DNA of 64,000 nucleotides from Limnoglobus roseus (lineage in GTDB: Bacteria > Planctomycetota > Planctomycetia > Gemmatales > Gemmataceae), in assembly GCF_008254045.1 (NCBI RefSeq), contig NZ_CP042425.1:496001-560000 (forward strand), read 5' to 3'. Positions 17,666 through 26,176 of this stretch are shown in pieces. A program made the position numbers and the translations under genes. The notes beneath the pieces were generated by a model. The model did no database searches. It saw nothing but the letters and a program-made list of their open reading frames with translations, and was not told the DNA's origin. Within the stretch, counting starts at the first letter, position 1. The number at the start of each line of letters is the position of its first letter.

Positions 17666-17916
17666 CTCTTCATGAGAGCATACCGCAGGAACGACCCCAG
17701 GCCGGCAAACTTGAACGATGGATCGGCGTACTTCTCGACCACGTAGAACGTGAAGTAGTACGCCCGGCAGAAGGCCCAAATGGCGACGGCCATCAGCACG
17801 GCGAGCTTCACGTCCGGGAACAGCAATAGTGCCAGTGTGACGGCGAACAGGCCGAGGAAAATGAACAGGGCGAACTTGATCCAGAGCAATCGCAGACTGG
17901 TGATGTCGCCGAGCAT
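17617..17916 (-). CDS. Small membrane protein with repeat-encoded C-terminal tail
   Basis: The 99-residue product has two hydrophobic helices (about residues 12-31 and 36-54) followed by the amphipathic stretch YYFTFYVVEKYADPSFKFAGL, which looks like a membrane-adjacent helix. The last 17 or so residues (KRKRNADDADSGADKRG) are encoded within the palindrome at 17545-17665 and are charged and probably disordered. This suggests the repeat displaced the original stop. I do not recognise the family; homologues that end near RYALMKRK would support this. The gene converges on recD2 and is divergent from the DEAD-box gene. Confidence 0.6.
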   Translation of the reverse strand: MLGDITSLRLLWIKFALFIFLGLFAVTLALLLFPDVKLAVLMAVAIWAFCRAYYFTFYVVEKYADPSFKFAGLGSFLRYALMKRKRNADDADSGADKRG

Positions 17917-18092
17917 GGTTGTCCTCCGGGTTCGTTTTCCGCATTTTCTCCACCGCGAACCTCTCTTCTCCGTATACTGTCGTTACTGTTGCCTTTAGCC
18001 GGGGAATCGTGCGCGTGTTGCGTCGAGCCGGTCACAGGCTTACGCACTACCTCGCGATTCCGGTGTTTACCACCGGCGGGAAGGCTTTTTTA

Positions 18093-19802
18093 ATGTCTGA
18101 TGAGATGACCGCGATCCCGGCAACTGGGTTCGCCGCCTTGGGCCTCGATGCACGTCTGTTGTCGGCTCTCGAAACCCTGAACTACAAACAACCTTCACCG
18201 ATCCAAGAACAGGCGATCCCGCACGTCCGCGACGGCAAAGACCTCGTCGGTCAGGCGGGAACCGGCACGGGCAAGACGGCGGCGTTCGCGCTGCCGGTGC
18301 TGCACCGCCTCGCCGAAGCGAAGGCGGCCAAGCAAGACGCCGCCGCGCTCGTCCTCGTGCCGACGCGGGAACTCGCGATCCAGGTCGCCGAGGCGTTCCG
18401 CAAGTACGGCAAGTCGATCGGCCTGCAAGCCATCGCCATCTACGGCGGCGAAGGTTACGGCGAACAAATTCGCGCCCTGAAGCGGGGCGTCGATGTCGTC
18501 GTCGCCACGCCGGGGCGGTTGGCCGACCACATGCGGAAGGGCACGTTCCCGCACCGGACCATCTCCGCCGTCATCCTCGACGAAGCGGATGAAATGTTCG
18601 ACATGGGCTTCGCCGACGAGATCGAAACGATCCTCGCCAGCCTGCCGCCGGAACGCCAAACGCTCTTGTTCTCGGCGACGATGCCGCCGCGCATCGCCCG
18701 CATCACCGAGAAGTTCCTCCGCAACCCGGTCCGCATCACCGTGGCGAAGGCGAAGACGGCCGACGGCGAGAAGCCGAAGGTGCGGCAGACGGCGTGCGTC
18801 GTGCCCCGCGGCTTCAAGCCGGCCACGCTCGCCCGCATCCTCGGCATGGAGAACCCGACCTCCGCGATCGTCTTCTGCAAGACCCGCGGCGAGACTGAAG
18901 ACCTGACCCGGCAGCTCATCGAGCGCGGCTATCAAGCGGCCGCCCTGCACGGTGGCATGGAGCAACTCCAGCGCGACCGCGTGATGAAGCTGTTCCGCGA
19001 CGAAACGCTGTCGATCCTGGTGGCGACCGACGTGGCCGCGCGGGGGCTGGACATCAGCCACCTGTCGCACGTCGTCAACTACCACCTGCCGGAGTCGCCG
19101 GAGGTGTACGTCCACCGCAGCGGTCGCGTTGGCCGGGCCGGGCGGGAAGGCGTCGTCCTCACCCTGATCGACGCCCGCGAACAGCACGCGCTGAAGGCGA
19201 TCGAACGCCTCACGACGCAGCCGATTCAGCTCGCGAAAGTGCCGACCGTCGCCCAGTTGAAGGCCCGCCAACTCGAGCGGACGATGGAGCGGATCGTCGA
19301 AACCATCGAGGCCGGCGACGCGGACGAGTTCAAGCCGATGCTGGAGAAACTCTCGAAGGGCCACGACGCCACCGCCATCGTCCTCGCCGCCCTTCACCTG
19401 GCCCACCACCAAGGCCGGCCGGTGGAAGAAGAGCAGGAAATTCCCGACGTGGCGATCCGGCAACTGTTGCCGCCGTCGCGGCCGATGGGCCGACCCGGGC
19501 AGTTCAACGACGGCCCGCCGCCGAACAACCGCCGCCCGCAGCGGCACGGCATGGCCCGGCTGTTCTTCAGCCTCGGCCGCGACGCCGGGGTGACGCCGCG
19601 AGACCTGGTCGGGGCCATCGCCAACGAGGCCGGCCTGAGCAGCCGTGACATCGGGGCCATCGAGATCGGCGAACGCTACTCGCTGGTGGACGTGGTCGAA
19701 GAAGCCTCCGACTACGTGATCGAGACGCTGAACGACAGCCGCATCAAGGGCCGCAAGGTCGGCGTCCGCCGCGACCGCGACCCGGTCGGCGCCCGGCGGT
19801 AG
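18093..19802 (+). CDS. DEAD-box RNA helicase with DbpA-type C-terminal domain (DeaD/CsdA-like)
   Basis: I chose ATG 18093 (569 residues), because the frame upstream codes for nothing typical and the family begins just before the Q motif (GFAALGLDARLLSALETLNY). Helicase motifs are complete: GTGTGKT, PTREL, LDEADEMFD, FSATMP, ATDVAARGLD and HRSGRVGRAGREG. The C-terminal 80 residues (MARLFFSLGRDAGVTPRDLV to GRKVGVRRD) form a DbpA-like RNA-binding domain, after a linker rich in Pro/Arg. DeaD/CsdA proteins remodel rRNA and mRNA, notably in the cold. About 175 bp precede the start, room for a long 5' leader. An alternative start is ATG 18105. Confidence 0.93.
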   Translation: MSDEMTAIPATGFAALGLDARLLSALETLNYKQPSPIQEQAIPHVRDGKDLVGQAGTGTGKTAAFALPVLHRLAEAKAAKQDAAALVLVPTRELAIQVAEAFRKYGKSIGLQAIAIYGGEGYGEQIRALKRGVDVVVATPGRLADHMRKGTFPHRTISAVILDEADEMFDMGFADEIETILASLPPERQTLLFSATMPPRIARITEKFLRNPVRITVAKAKTADGEKPKVRQTACVVPRGFKPATLARILGMENPTSAIVFCKTRGETEDLTRQLIERGYQAAALHGGMEQLQRDRVMKLFRDETLSILVATDVAARGLDISHLSHVVNYHLPESPEVYVHRSGRVGRAGREGVVLTLIDAREQHALKAIERLTTQPIQLAKVPTVAQLKARQLERTMERIVETIEAGDADEFKPMLEKLSKGHDATAIVLAALHLAHHQGRPVEEEQEIPDVAIRQLLPPSRPMGRPGQFNDGPPPNNRRPQRHGMARLFFSLGRDAGVTPRDLVGAIANEAGLSSRDIGAIEIGERYSLVDVVEEASDYVIETLNDSRIKGRKVGVRRDRDPVGARR

Positions 19803-19815
19803 TGCTCCAGATTTT

Positions 19816-19890
19816 TTTGGAACCCAGAGCGGCAGCGACGGGGTGTGGGAGAATGTCCCACACCCCGTCGCTGCCGCTCTGGGTTCCAAA
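19816..19890. repeat. Perfect 35-bp-arm palindrome (GGAACCC...GGGGTG family)
   Basis: Arms at 19816-19850 and 19856-19890 are perfect reverse complements over 35 bp with a 5-bp loop. A run of T (19812-19818) lies at the left edge and AAA at the right, so there is no U-tract downstream on either strand. It sits between two co-directional genes. The sequence is shared with the palindrome at 42160-42230 (same order of GGAACCC, GAGCGG, AGCGA and GGGGTG), with matching changes in both arms. Confidence 0.9.
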
Positions 19891-19936
19891 GGCAGGCCGG
19901 TCGCGATACACTCACATCACCTCCGAGGGCCACCCG

Positions 19937-20668
19937 ATGCGACCGTTCGGCATCTCCATTTTCTGCCTCCTCGCCGTTCTCCTTCCCCTCGCGGCCGACG
20001 ATCCGAAAGCAAAGCCGCGGTACGAAACCCGGGCCGACCACGACCCCGACGGCATCGGCAAGTTCTACCTCAACCGCGAGATCGCCCACGTCATGGGCCA
20101 TCAGGCGGCCGGTTGGCTGGACCGCCCGGAGCGCGAGAAGGAAGAAGACCCGGCGAAGTTGCTGAAGGCGTTGGACATCAAGCCCGGCATGGTGATCGCC
20201 GACATCGGGGCCGGCAGCGGCTTCCACACACTCCGCATGGCCCCGCTGGTCGGCGAGAAGGGCAAAGTGCTCGCGGTCGACATTCAGAAGGAGATGATCG
20301 ACCTCGTCGAGAAACGGGCGAAGGAGAAGAAGCTCGCCAACGTCGAGACGGTCCTGAGCACCGAGACCGACCCGAAACTGCCGGCCGGCACGGTCGATCT
20401 CATCATCCTCGTGGACGTGTATCACGAGTTCTCACACCCTTACGAGATGACCGAGAAGATGATCGCCGCCCTCAAGCCCGGCGGCCGGATCGCGTTCGTG
20501 GAGTTCCGTCTGGAAGACCCGAAGGTGCCGATCAAGCTGGTCCACAAGATGACGGAACGCCAAGTGACGCTGGAGATGGAACAATTCCCCGAGATGAGCC
20601 ACCAGAAGACGGACAAGAGCCTGCCGTGGCAGCACATCATCCTGTTCGAGAAGAAGGCGAAGAAGTAA
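19937..20668 (+). CDS. Exported SAM-methyltransferase-like protein
   Basis: I set the start at ATG 19937 (243 residues), after the palindrome, because it opens a signal peptide (MRPFGISIFCLLAVLLPLAAD). The body is a class I Rossmann methyltransferase: motif I is IADIGAGSGFHT near residue 85, the acidic residue of motif II follows in LAVDIQKEM, and a post-motif segment VDLIILVDVYHEF is present. Secreted methyltransferase-like proteins of this kind recur in planctomycetes and proteobacteria. SAM is not expected outside the cytoplasm, so either export is to a compartment that holds SAM or the domain no longer methylates. It is probably co-transcribed with the next gene (64-bp gap). Confidence 0.78.
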   Translation: MRPFGISIFCLLAVLLPLAADDPKAKPRYETRADHDPDGIGKFYLNREIAHVMGHQAAGWLDRPEREKEEDPAKLLKALDIKPGMVIADIGAGSGFHTLRMAPLVGEKGKVLAVDIQKEMIDLVEKRAKEKKLANVETVLSTETDPKLPAGTVDLIILVDVYHEFSHPYEMTEKMIAALKPGGRIAFVEFRLEDPKVPIKLVHKMTERQVTLEMEQFPEMSHQKTDKSLPWQHIILFEKKAKK

Positions 20669-20732
20669 CGCTCTGAAACCCCGGCGCTGCCGTCGGGGTA
20701 TCCCCTCCGCAACTCACATCGGAGGCCCTTCC

Positions 20733-21902
20733 ATGCGATTCTCACTCCTCGCGGTCGTCCTCACGTTTGCCCTCCCGGTTGCCGCGGCCGACCCGCCGCT
20801 TGCGGAGAAGTACCTGCACAGCGGGCAACTCGCCGTCGGTGAGCAAGCAATCGAGCGAGAGTTGAAGGCCCACCCGTCGGACGATCAACTCCGCTTCGGC
20901 CTCGGCCTGATCCAACTCGTCCGCGGCGTCGAACGACTCGGCCAATCGCTCTACGAGTACGGGGCGAAGTCCGATTCCTCGTCCCTGCCCTTCCTACGTT
21001 TGCCGGTGCCGAAGAACCCGCAGCCGAACGCGATCACGTACCAGAAGTTCCGCACGCTGATCGACGACTTCCGCCGCGACCTCGAAAAGACCGAAGCGAC
21101 GCTGGCGAATATCACCGATGACCGTGTGAAGTTGCCCCTGCGGCTGGCGCCGATCAAGCTCGATCTCGACGGCGACGGCCGGCCGACGCATCGGTTCCTC
21201 GACCTGATGCGGTCGGCGTGGGGGGCGTCGCCCGAGTTCCTGAAGAAGAATCCAGAATTCCGCGTCGGCTTCGACCGCGGTGACGTGGCCTGGCTGCGGT
21301 CGTACTGTCACCTGACGATGGGAGCCGCGGACTTGATCTTGGCGGTCGATTTCGAGGCCGACTTCTACGCGGACCGCCACGGCGTGTTCCCGAACGTCAA
21401 ACCTCGACCGGCGGGCGGAAGTAAGCCGATCCTGGAAAACCTCACCATCCGCTTCGCCGAACCGGCCCGCCTCGCCCACCTCCGTGGGCACTGGCTGCAA
21501 GTGGCGAAGTTGAACCGCGAGGCGTGGCGGTTCATCCGCTCCGAGACCGACGACGACGACGAGTGGCTGCCGAACCCCAAGCAGAAGAGTGTCATCGGCC
21601 TGCCCGTCCGCGACGAGATGATCGATCGCTGGCTGGCATTCCTGGCCGAGTTGGAGGGCGTGCTCGAAGGGAAGAAACTCATTCAGATCTCGCCGTACCT
21701 GAATACGGACGGCAAAGACCTGGACCTCAAGGCTGTGCTCGACGACCCGCCGGCGGCGATCAACTTCCACAAGATCATCGGCCTGGGAATCGACGCGAAG
21801 TATTTGCGAAAGGGCGAGTGCGCGGACACGAACGTCCTCTTGGGGGCGGCGCAGATTTTCGACGCGCCGCTGAGCGGGATGTACATGATCTACTTCAACT
21901 GA
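20733..21902 (+). CDS. Secreted protein of unknown function
   Basis: The 389-residue product has a signal peptide (MRFSLLAVVLTFALPVAAADP) and starts, after cleavage, with a TPR-like stretch (EKYLHSGQLAVGEQAIERE). The middle contains DLDGDGRPTHRF, resembling a calcium-binding or loop motif, then WGASPEFLKKNPEFRV and a Cys/His pair in RSYCHLTMGAADL. No enzyme family is recognised. It lies between an exported methyltransferase-like protein and an NfeD-like protein, all on the same strand with gaps of 64 and 13 bp, suggesting one envelope-related transcript. Confidence 0.6.
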   Translation: MRFSLLAVVLTFALPVAAADPPLAEKYLHSGQLAVGEQAIERELKAHPSDDQLRFGLGLIQLVRGVERLGQSLYEYGAKSDSSSLPFLRLPVPKNPQPNAITYQKFRTLIDDFRRDLEKTEATLANITDDRVKLPLRLAPIKLDLDGDGRPTHRFLDLMRSAWGASPEFLKKNPEFRVGFDRGDVAWLRSYCHLTMGAADLILAVDFEADFYADRHGVFPNVKPRPAGGSKPILENLTIRFAEPARLAHLRGHWLQVAKLNREAWRFIRSETDDDDEWLPNPKQKSVIGLPVRDEMIDRWLAFLAELEGVLEGKKLIQISPYLNTDGKDLDLKAVLDDPPAAINFHKIIGLGIDAKYLRKGECADTNVLLGAAQIFDAPLSGMYMIYFN

Positions 21903-21915
21903 CGGGGGCAGCCCG

Positions 21916-22362
21916 ATGCCGGTGACGATTGGCACGAGCGGCCGCGCGGTCACCCCGCTGCGGCCGACCGGCTTTGTCGAAGTCGAGGGCGAGCGGTTCG
22001 AGGCGAAACTGGCCCCCGGCATGGTAGTGTCAGTCGAGGCTGGCGGGATCGTGGTCGTGATCGGAGTTGATCGATTCGGGCTGCTGGTCCGTGCGGTCGG
22101 GGAAGTGCCCCGGCCGGAATCGCTCACGGGGTTCGGGACGTCCCTAACTTCTCACGCGATACCGAACGCCGAAGACGCGGAAAAACGGTGGAAGCAAGAG
22201 CGGTGGGAGAACCGCGTTCAAATCGCGTTCATCATCATCCTGGCCGCCATCTTTCCGATCGTCGGGGGATTCGCCTACGGCCTTGAAGGCCTTCTGCTCG
22301 GGTTCATCCTCGACTTGGGCGCCATCCCGTTCTTGTACTTCTTCGGCGGCTTATTACCTTGA
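21916..22362 (+). CDS. NfeD-like OB-fold domain followed by membrane helices
   Basis: The 148-residue protein begins with GTSGRAVTPLRPTGFVEVEG, which matches the OB-fold start of NfeD C-terminal domains (G-x-x-G-x-A-x-T-x-L-R-P-x-G). The domain runs to about residue 65. After a charged linker (NAEDAEKRWKQERWENR) two hydrophobic helices follow, so the usual order (membrane first, OB-fold last) is reversed. NfeD proteins partner stomatin or SppA-like proteases in membrane quality control; no such partner is present here. The gene follows the previous one by 13 bp and precedes a TauE-like exporter by 34 bp. Confidence 0.7.
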   Translation: MPVTIGTSGRAVTPLRPTGFVEVEGERFEAKLAPGMVVSVEAGGIVVVIGVDRFGLLVRAVGEVPRPESLTGFGTSLTSHAIPNAEDAEKRWKQERWENRVQIAFIIILAAIFPIVGGFAYGLEGLLLGFILDLGAIPFLYFFGGLLP

Positions 22363-22396
22363 TTGATGACAGGCCAACGCTCCTACAATCTCCTCC

Positions 22397-23152
22397 ATGT
22401 CACCCGAAGAACTACTGCTCGTCGCCCTCATCTTCGTCGTCGCGGCCCTGTACTCGTCCGTCGGCCATGCCGGGGCGTCGGGCTACCTCGCGGTGATGAC
22501 CTTCTTCAACTTGCAACAGTCGGTGGCCAAGCCGACGGCACTGACGCTGAACATCTTCGTCGCATCGATCACCGTCTTTCAGTTCGCGCGGGCCGGGCAC
22601 TTCTCGTGGCGAATTCTCTGGCCGTTCCTCGTCGGGTCGATGCCGTTCGCGTTCTTCGGCGGGGCGGTCAAACTGCCGGACTACGGCTATCGCTTGGTGG
22701 TTGCTTTGGTGCTGTTGGTGGCGGCCGTGCGGCTGATGATCCGCGGCACCCCGGTCAAGGGGGACACGAAGCCGCCCGCGATCCCGGTGGCCATCGTCAC
22801 CGGGGCGGGGGTCGGGTTGTTGGCCGGGTTGACCGGCACGGGCGGCGGCGTGTTCTTGACGCCGTTGCTCTTGTTCTTCCGATGGGCCGATACGAAGGCG
22901 GCGGCTGGCGTCTCCGCGGCGTTTATCTTGGGGAACTCGCTGACCGGGCTGGCGGGCAATTACTCGAACGGCAACGGACTGCCGGAGGTCAACCCGGTCT
23001 GGGTGGCCGTTGCCGGTGTCGGCGGGCTGATCGGCAGTTACTTCGGCGCGCGGAAGTTCGAGACAGGAGTGCTGCGGAAGTTGCTCGGCGTGGCGTTGCT
23101 GGTGGCCGTTGTCAAACTGATCCAACAGACGATGGAATCGTTCGGCAAATGA
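22397..23152 (+). CDS. TauE/SafE (DUF81) family membrane exporter
   Basis: The 251-residue protein has about eight hydrophobic helices in two halves, each with a glycine-rich re-entrant motif: YSSVGHAGASGYLAVM in the first and LLAGLTGTGGGVFLTPLLL in the second. This is the TauE/SafE pattern, whose members are thought to move sulfite, sulfoacetate or other sulfur or organic anions. Length and organisation are normal for the family. No sulfur-metabolism gene is adjacent, so the substrate stays open. The stop is followed by a long nested palindrome that probably ends this plus-strand transcript. Confidence 0.88.
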   Translation: MSPEELLLVALIFVVAALYSSVGHAGASGYLAVMTFFNLQQSVAKPTALTLNIFVASITVFQFARAGHFSWRILWPFLVGSMPFAFFGGAVKLPDYGYRLVVALVLLVAAVRLMIRGTPVKGDTKPPAIPVAIVTGAGVGLLAGLTGTGGGVFLTPLLLFFRWADTKAAAGVSAAFILGNSLTGLAGNYSNGNGLPEVNPVWVAVAGVGGLIGSYFGARKFETGVLRKLLGVALLVAVVKLIQQTMESFGK

Positions 23153-23169
23153 TGGTGTCCGTTTGGCTC

Positions 23170-23345
23170 TCAGCCGCGGAGCGGCGACAGTTGTTAGCCA
23201 GGGGCGCAAGCCCCTGGATGTCGTCAAAAATGATTTCAGCCCCGGAGGGGCGGCAGAATCTGCCGCCCCTCCGGGGCTTGCGTGTATGACTGTCTTACCA
23301 GGGGCTTACGCCCCTGGCTAACAACTGTCGCCGCTCCGGGGCTGA
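23170..23345. repeat. Nested palindrome: 48-bp outer arms and 17-bp inner arms
   Basis: Outer arms at 23170-23217 and 23298-23345 are reverse complements over 48 bp with two mismatches; they contain CCAGGGGC/GCCCCTGG. Between them an inner palindrome has perfect 17-bp arms at 23239-23255 and 23261-23277 with loop GAATC. The whole fills the gap between convergent genes (stop 23152, stop 23373). It is the most complex of the palindromes seen here and could fold as a hairpin within a hairpin (cruciform in DNA). Confidence 0.88.
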
Positions 23346-23372
23346 AGACGAGATCCGGTGTGCGTCGCGCGA

Positions 23373-24008
23373 TCAGAAACTCTCGTCGCTCAGGACGCTC
23401 TCGAAGTCGGCGACGCCGAGACGCATCGCTAGTTGTTCGAATTGCTCGGCGTAATTCTCGTTCGTGTAGTGCAGGTGCTCGGCTTCGCTAATCATCGGTA
23501 AAATCTGCCGACGGCGGACGCCCATCGACTTCAGCACCCGTTGAAACGGTTTCAAGTTCGGCGCGTAAATGGTGAACAGCTTGTGCTCGTCGAACTGCAC
23601 TTCCATCGGCCCCTTCGAGCTGAGGACCGCGACGCCGGTGCAACCGTCGTTGAGCAGCAGGTCTTCGAAGTCGTAGAAGTGGCTCGCTAACACCGGCGCG
23701 TCGATGTGGTTACGGCGGTAGTCTTGGTGGTCGCCGCCCCGCTGGTTGTGGCTGCTTTCCAGAACGACGTGCACAGTCTCGCCGAGCGGTTCGATCAGTT
23801 CCAGGAACACGTCGAACAGTTGCTCGGCAGACACGGCCGCGAACAGCATCGGCAGCCGAACGCTCGACTCGCGATCGCGGAAGACCTCGACGCGGTAGCC
23901 TTGGCGGGGCCGCACGGGAACTTCGAGCGACGGCCGCACGGCATCGGTGAGGGTGAAGTCGCCGTAGGTCTTGACCCGCAGGTGGCGGGAGAGCAAATCG
24001 GAATTCAC
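23373..24008 (-). CDS. Conserved-looking protein of unknown function
   Basis: The 211-residue product is soluble, without a signal peptide or membrane helix. It has a mixed alpha/beta look: FTLTDAVRPSLEVPVRP opens, followed by LPMLFAAVSAEQLFDVFLELI (helix), the polar loop SSHNQRGGDHQDYRRNHID, and LFTIYAPNLKPFQRVLKSMG. Composition and codon use match neighbours, and the frame is much longer than expected by chance given its clear position between a palindrome and a divergent gene. I do not recognise a family and see no catalytic motif. It is likely monocistronic. Confidence 0.6.
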   Translation of the reverse strand: MNSDLLSRHLRVKTYGDFTLTDAVRPSLEVPVRPRQGYRVEVFRDRESSVRLPMLFAAVSAEQLFDVFLELIEPLGETVHVVLESSHNQRGGDHQDYRRNHIDAPVLASHFYDFEDLLLNDGCTGVAVLSSKGPMEVQFDEHKLFTIYAPNLKPFQRVLKSMGVRRRQILPMISEAEHLHYTNENYAEQFEQLAMRLGVADFESVLSDESF

Positions 24009-24361
24009 AGGCGTTACCTCTCGACTCGGAAACCCTGGGCCGGGCGGGAGAGGACTGACACTGGTGCGTTGTCGAGGAGGCCGATCACGTGCAGAACTCG
24101 TCGAATCCTACCCGCTGTTTCCGTCCCAGGGTGGTTCCAGGCGAAGAATTCTAGGTCACAGAATCCCCGACCGCGGGAAAATTCGCGGGGAAAGCTGGTA
24201 GGATGGATTTTGCCGAAAATCGGCGTCCGACCGATCAACGGGACCGCCCGATTAAGCTTGCAAATACGGGACCGCGCCGACCGACCGGGCCACTAACGCC
24301 TGAAGCCCCGTAAGCGTTACGCCCGATAATGACGGACGGATTCATCCGGGAGACGTTCACC
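24009..24361. other. Intergenic region between divergent genes
   Basis: This 353-bp gap (counting from the preferred GTG start at 24362) must contain promoters for both flanking genes. I see two small inverted repeats, CCGCGGGAAAATTCGCGG near 24172 and GATTTTGCCGAAAATC near 24204, and no convincing coding frame. No sigma-70-like box pair stands out with confidence. Confidence 0.4.
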
Positions 24362-26176
24362 GTGCGAAACTGGGTAGCCTTCGCGTGTTTGATTTCGTTC
24401 GCGGCAATCACGTCCGCGGAAGACCCCGGTGGCAACATCGTCATCCGGCCGAAGGGCACGTCCCCAACTCCCCCGCCGCCCGAAGTCACGCCGTCGCCGG
24501 AGAAGCCCGGCTTTATCGTGATCCGCCCGAACGGCTCCGGGATCAAGCCGGAACGCCTCATCGCGGACGACCCGAAGCCGAAACCGAAAACCGAGAAGGT
24601 AACGCCGCGGCCCTACGGCGAGCCGATTCCGATTTCGAACCCGAAGCCGGTGGACGACCCGAAGCCCGAACCGAAGGGCGACCCCGCAAAGGGCAAGTTG
24701 CTTCTCGAAACGTGGGACGCTGCATACCTGAAGGGCTACAAGGTCGGCTACTTTCACACACTCGTCCGCGAGCGCGAGGCCAACGGCAAGACCTACCTGT
24801 ACGCCACGCGCGAGCACCGCATGACGCTCAAACGCTTCGGCCAGATGACGGAGCAATCGACGGAAGACGCCACGCTGGAAACGCCGGAAGGACAAGTGCT
24901 GACGACGCGGATGGAACTGGCCCTCGGGCCACAACAGAAGCTCATTCTCACGGGCAGGATCACGGACGGCATCCTGAAGACGCAAGCCGAAGGGGTCGTG
25001 AGCAAGGCCGAGGAAGTCGCGTGGCCCGACGGCGCGCTCGGCATTGCGAAGGAAGCGACGCTCTACAAAGACAAGAAGCCGAAGGCGGGCGACACCTTCG
25101 ATTACCTGATGTACGAAGGCCGGCTGAACCGCGTGATGAAGGTCACCGTTGACGTGAAGGCCCTGGAGACGATCGCGCTCGTCCACGGCCAGAAGCCGAC
25201 GCCGATGCTGCGACTGACGACGACGCTGCACCCACTGAAAGACAAGGACGGCAAAGTCGTCTTCCGCGTGCCGCCGGCGACGGTGTGGGTGGACGCCGAG
25301 ACGTTCGAGCCGATGCGCACGGATCAAGACATGCCCAGCCTCGGCGGCCGACTCATCATCGTCCGCACCACGAAAGAGGCGGCCCTGAAGACCCCGACGA
25401 CCGTGCCCGACTTGTTCGACGTGCAGTCGATCCGGTTGGACAAGGACGTGCCGAACATCCACGAGAAGGCCGGGGTGGTCTACCGCATCCGCACTGAGGA
25501 AGAACCCGAACCGGAAACGATGATCCCTCAGGACGCCCGGCAGACGGTGAAGAACTTCGACCCGAAGACGAAGGTATTCGACCTGCACGTGACGGCCGTG
25601 CGCGAGCCGCGGCCGATGCCGGCTGGCGCGGCCAAGCCCGCGGGCGAAGAGTACCTCGGCAGCAGTTTCTTCGTGGACTGGCAGGATGCGAACGTGAAGC
25701 GGCACGCCGCCGCGGCCGTGGCCGGCCTACCCGCCGGCGCGAGCGAATGGCAGAAGGCGAAGGCCATCGAAAGATGGGTCCACAACAACATGAAGGCCGT
25801 CGAGTTCAGTCAGGCAATGGCGACGGCTGGCCAGGTGGCGAAGACGCTATCCGGCGACTGCACCGAATACGCAATGCTGTCGGCCGCGATGTGCCGGGCG
25901 AACGGCATCCCCAGTCGCACGGCCCTCGGCCTCGTTTACGCTCCCGCTCAAGGCGGCAAACCGTTCCTGGCGTACCACATGTGGTTCGAAGTGTACGTCG
26001 CTGGCGACTGGGTTGCCCTCGACGCAACGCTCGGCAAAGGCTCAGTGGGACCGGGTCACATCAAGATCACCGACGCCCACTGGCACGGCGAGCGCACCTT
26101 CGCCCCGCTGCTGCCCGTGCTGCGCGTACTGATGTCTTCGCCGAAGGTGGACGTGGTGAGCGTGTCAGAGCGATGA
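24362..26176 (+). CDS. Secreted transglutaminase-like protein
   Basis: The start is GTG 24362 because it opens directly into a signal peptide (RNWVAFACLISFAAITSAED); a more upstream ATG at 24329 would add 11 residues before it. After a proline-rich linker with two IRP repeats (FIVIRPNGSGIKPE and an earlier copy), the middle of the protein is beta-rich. The C-terminal domain is transglutaminase-like: Cys500 in SGDCTEYAML, His539 in AYHMWFEV and Asp554 in VALDATLG make up the expected Cys-His-Asp triad. Known relatives act as peptidases, amidases or cross-linkers; here it may work in the periplasm. It is probably a single gene. Confidence 0.82.
   Translation: MRNWVAFACLISFAAITSAEDPGGNIVIRPKGTSPTPPPPEVTPSPEKPGFIVIRPNGSGIKPERLIADDPKPKPKTEKVTPRPYGEPIPISNPKPVDDPKPEPKGDPAKGKLLLETWDAAYLKGYKVGYFHTLVREREANGKTYLYATREHRMTLKRFGQMTEQSTEDATLETPEGQVLTTRMELALGPQQKLILTGRITDGILKTQAEGVVSKAEEVAWPDGALGIAKEATLYKDKKPKAGDTFDYLMYEGRLNRVMKVTVDVKALETIALVHGQKPTPMLRLTTTLHPLKDKDGKVVFRVPPATVWVDAETFEPMRTDQDMPSLGGRLIIVRTTKEAALKTPTTVPDLFDVQSIRLDKDVPNIHEKAGVVYRIRTEEEPEPETMIPQDARQTVKNFDPKTKVFDLHVTAVREPRPMPAGAAKPAGEEYLGSSFFVDWQDANVKRHAAAAVAGLPAGASEWQKAKAIERWVHNNMKAVEFSQAMATAGQVAKTLSGDCTEYAMLSAAMCRANGIPSRTALGLVYAPAQGGKPFLAYHMWFEVYVAGDWVALDATLGKGSVGPGHIKITDAHWHGERTFAPLLPVLRVLMSSPKVDVVSVSER

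Noticed and set aside
18195..19889. A 564-codon minus-strand frame opposite the DEAD-box gene
   Set aside because: Antisense to a complete DEAD-box helicase; no domain or ribosome site, and its first codons lie in the palindrome at 19816-19890.
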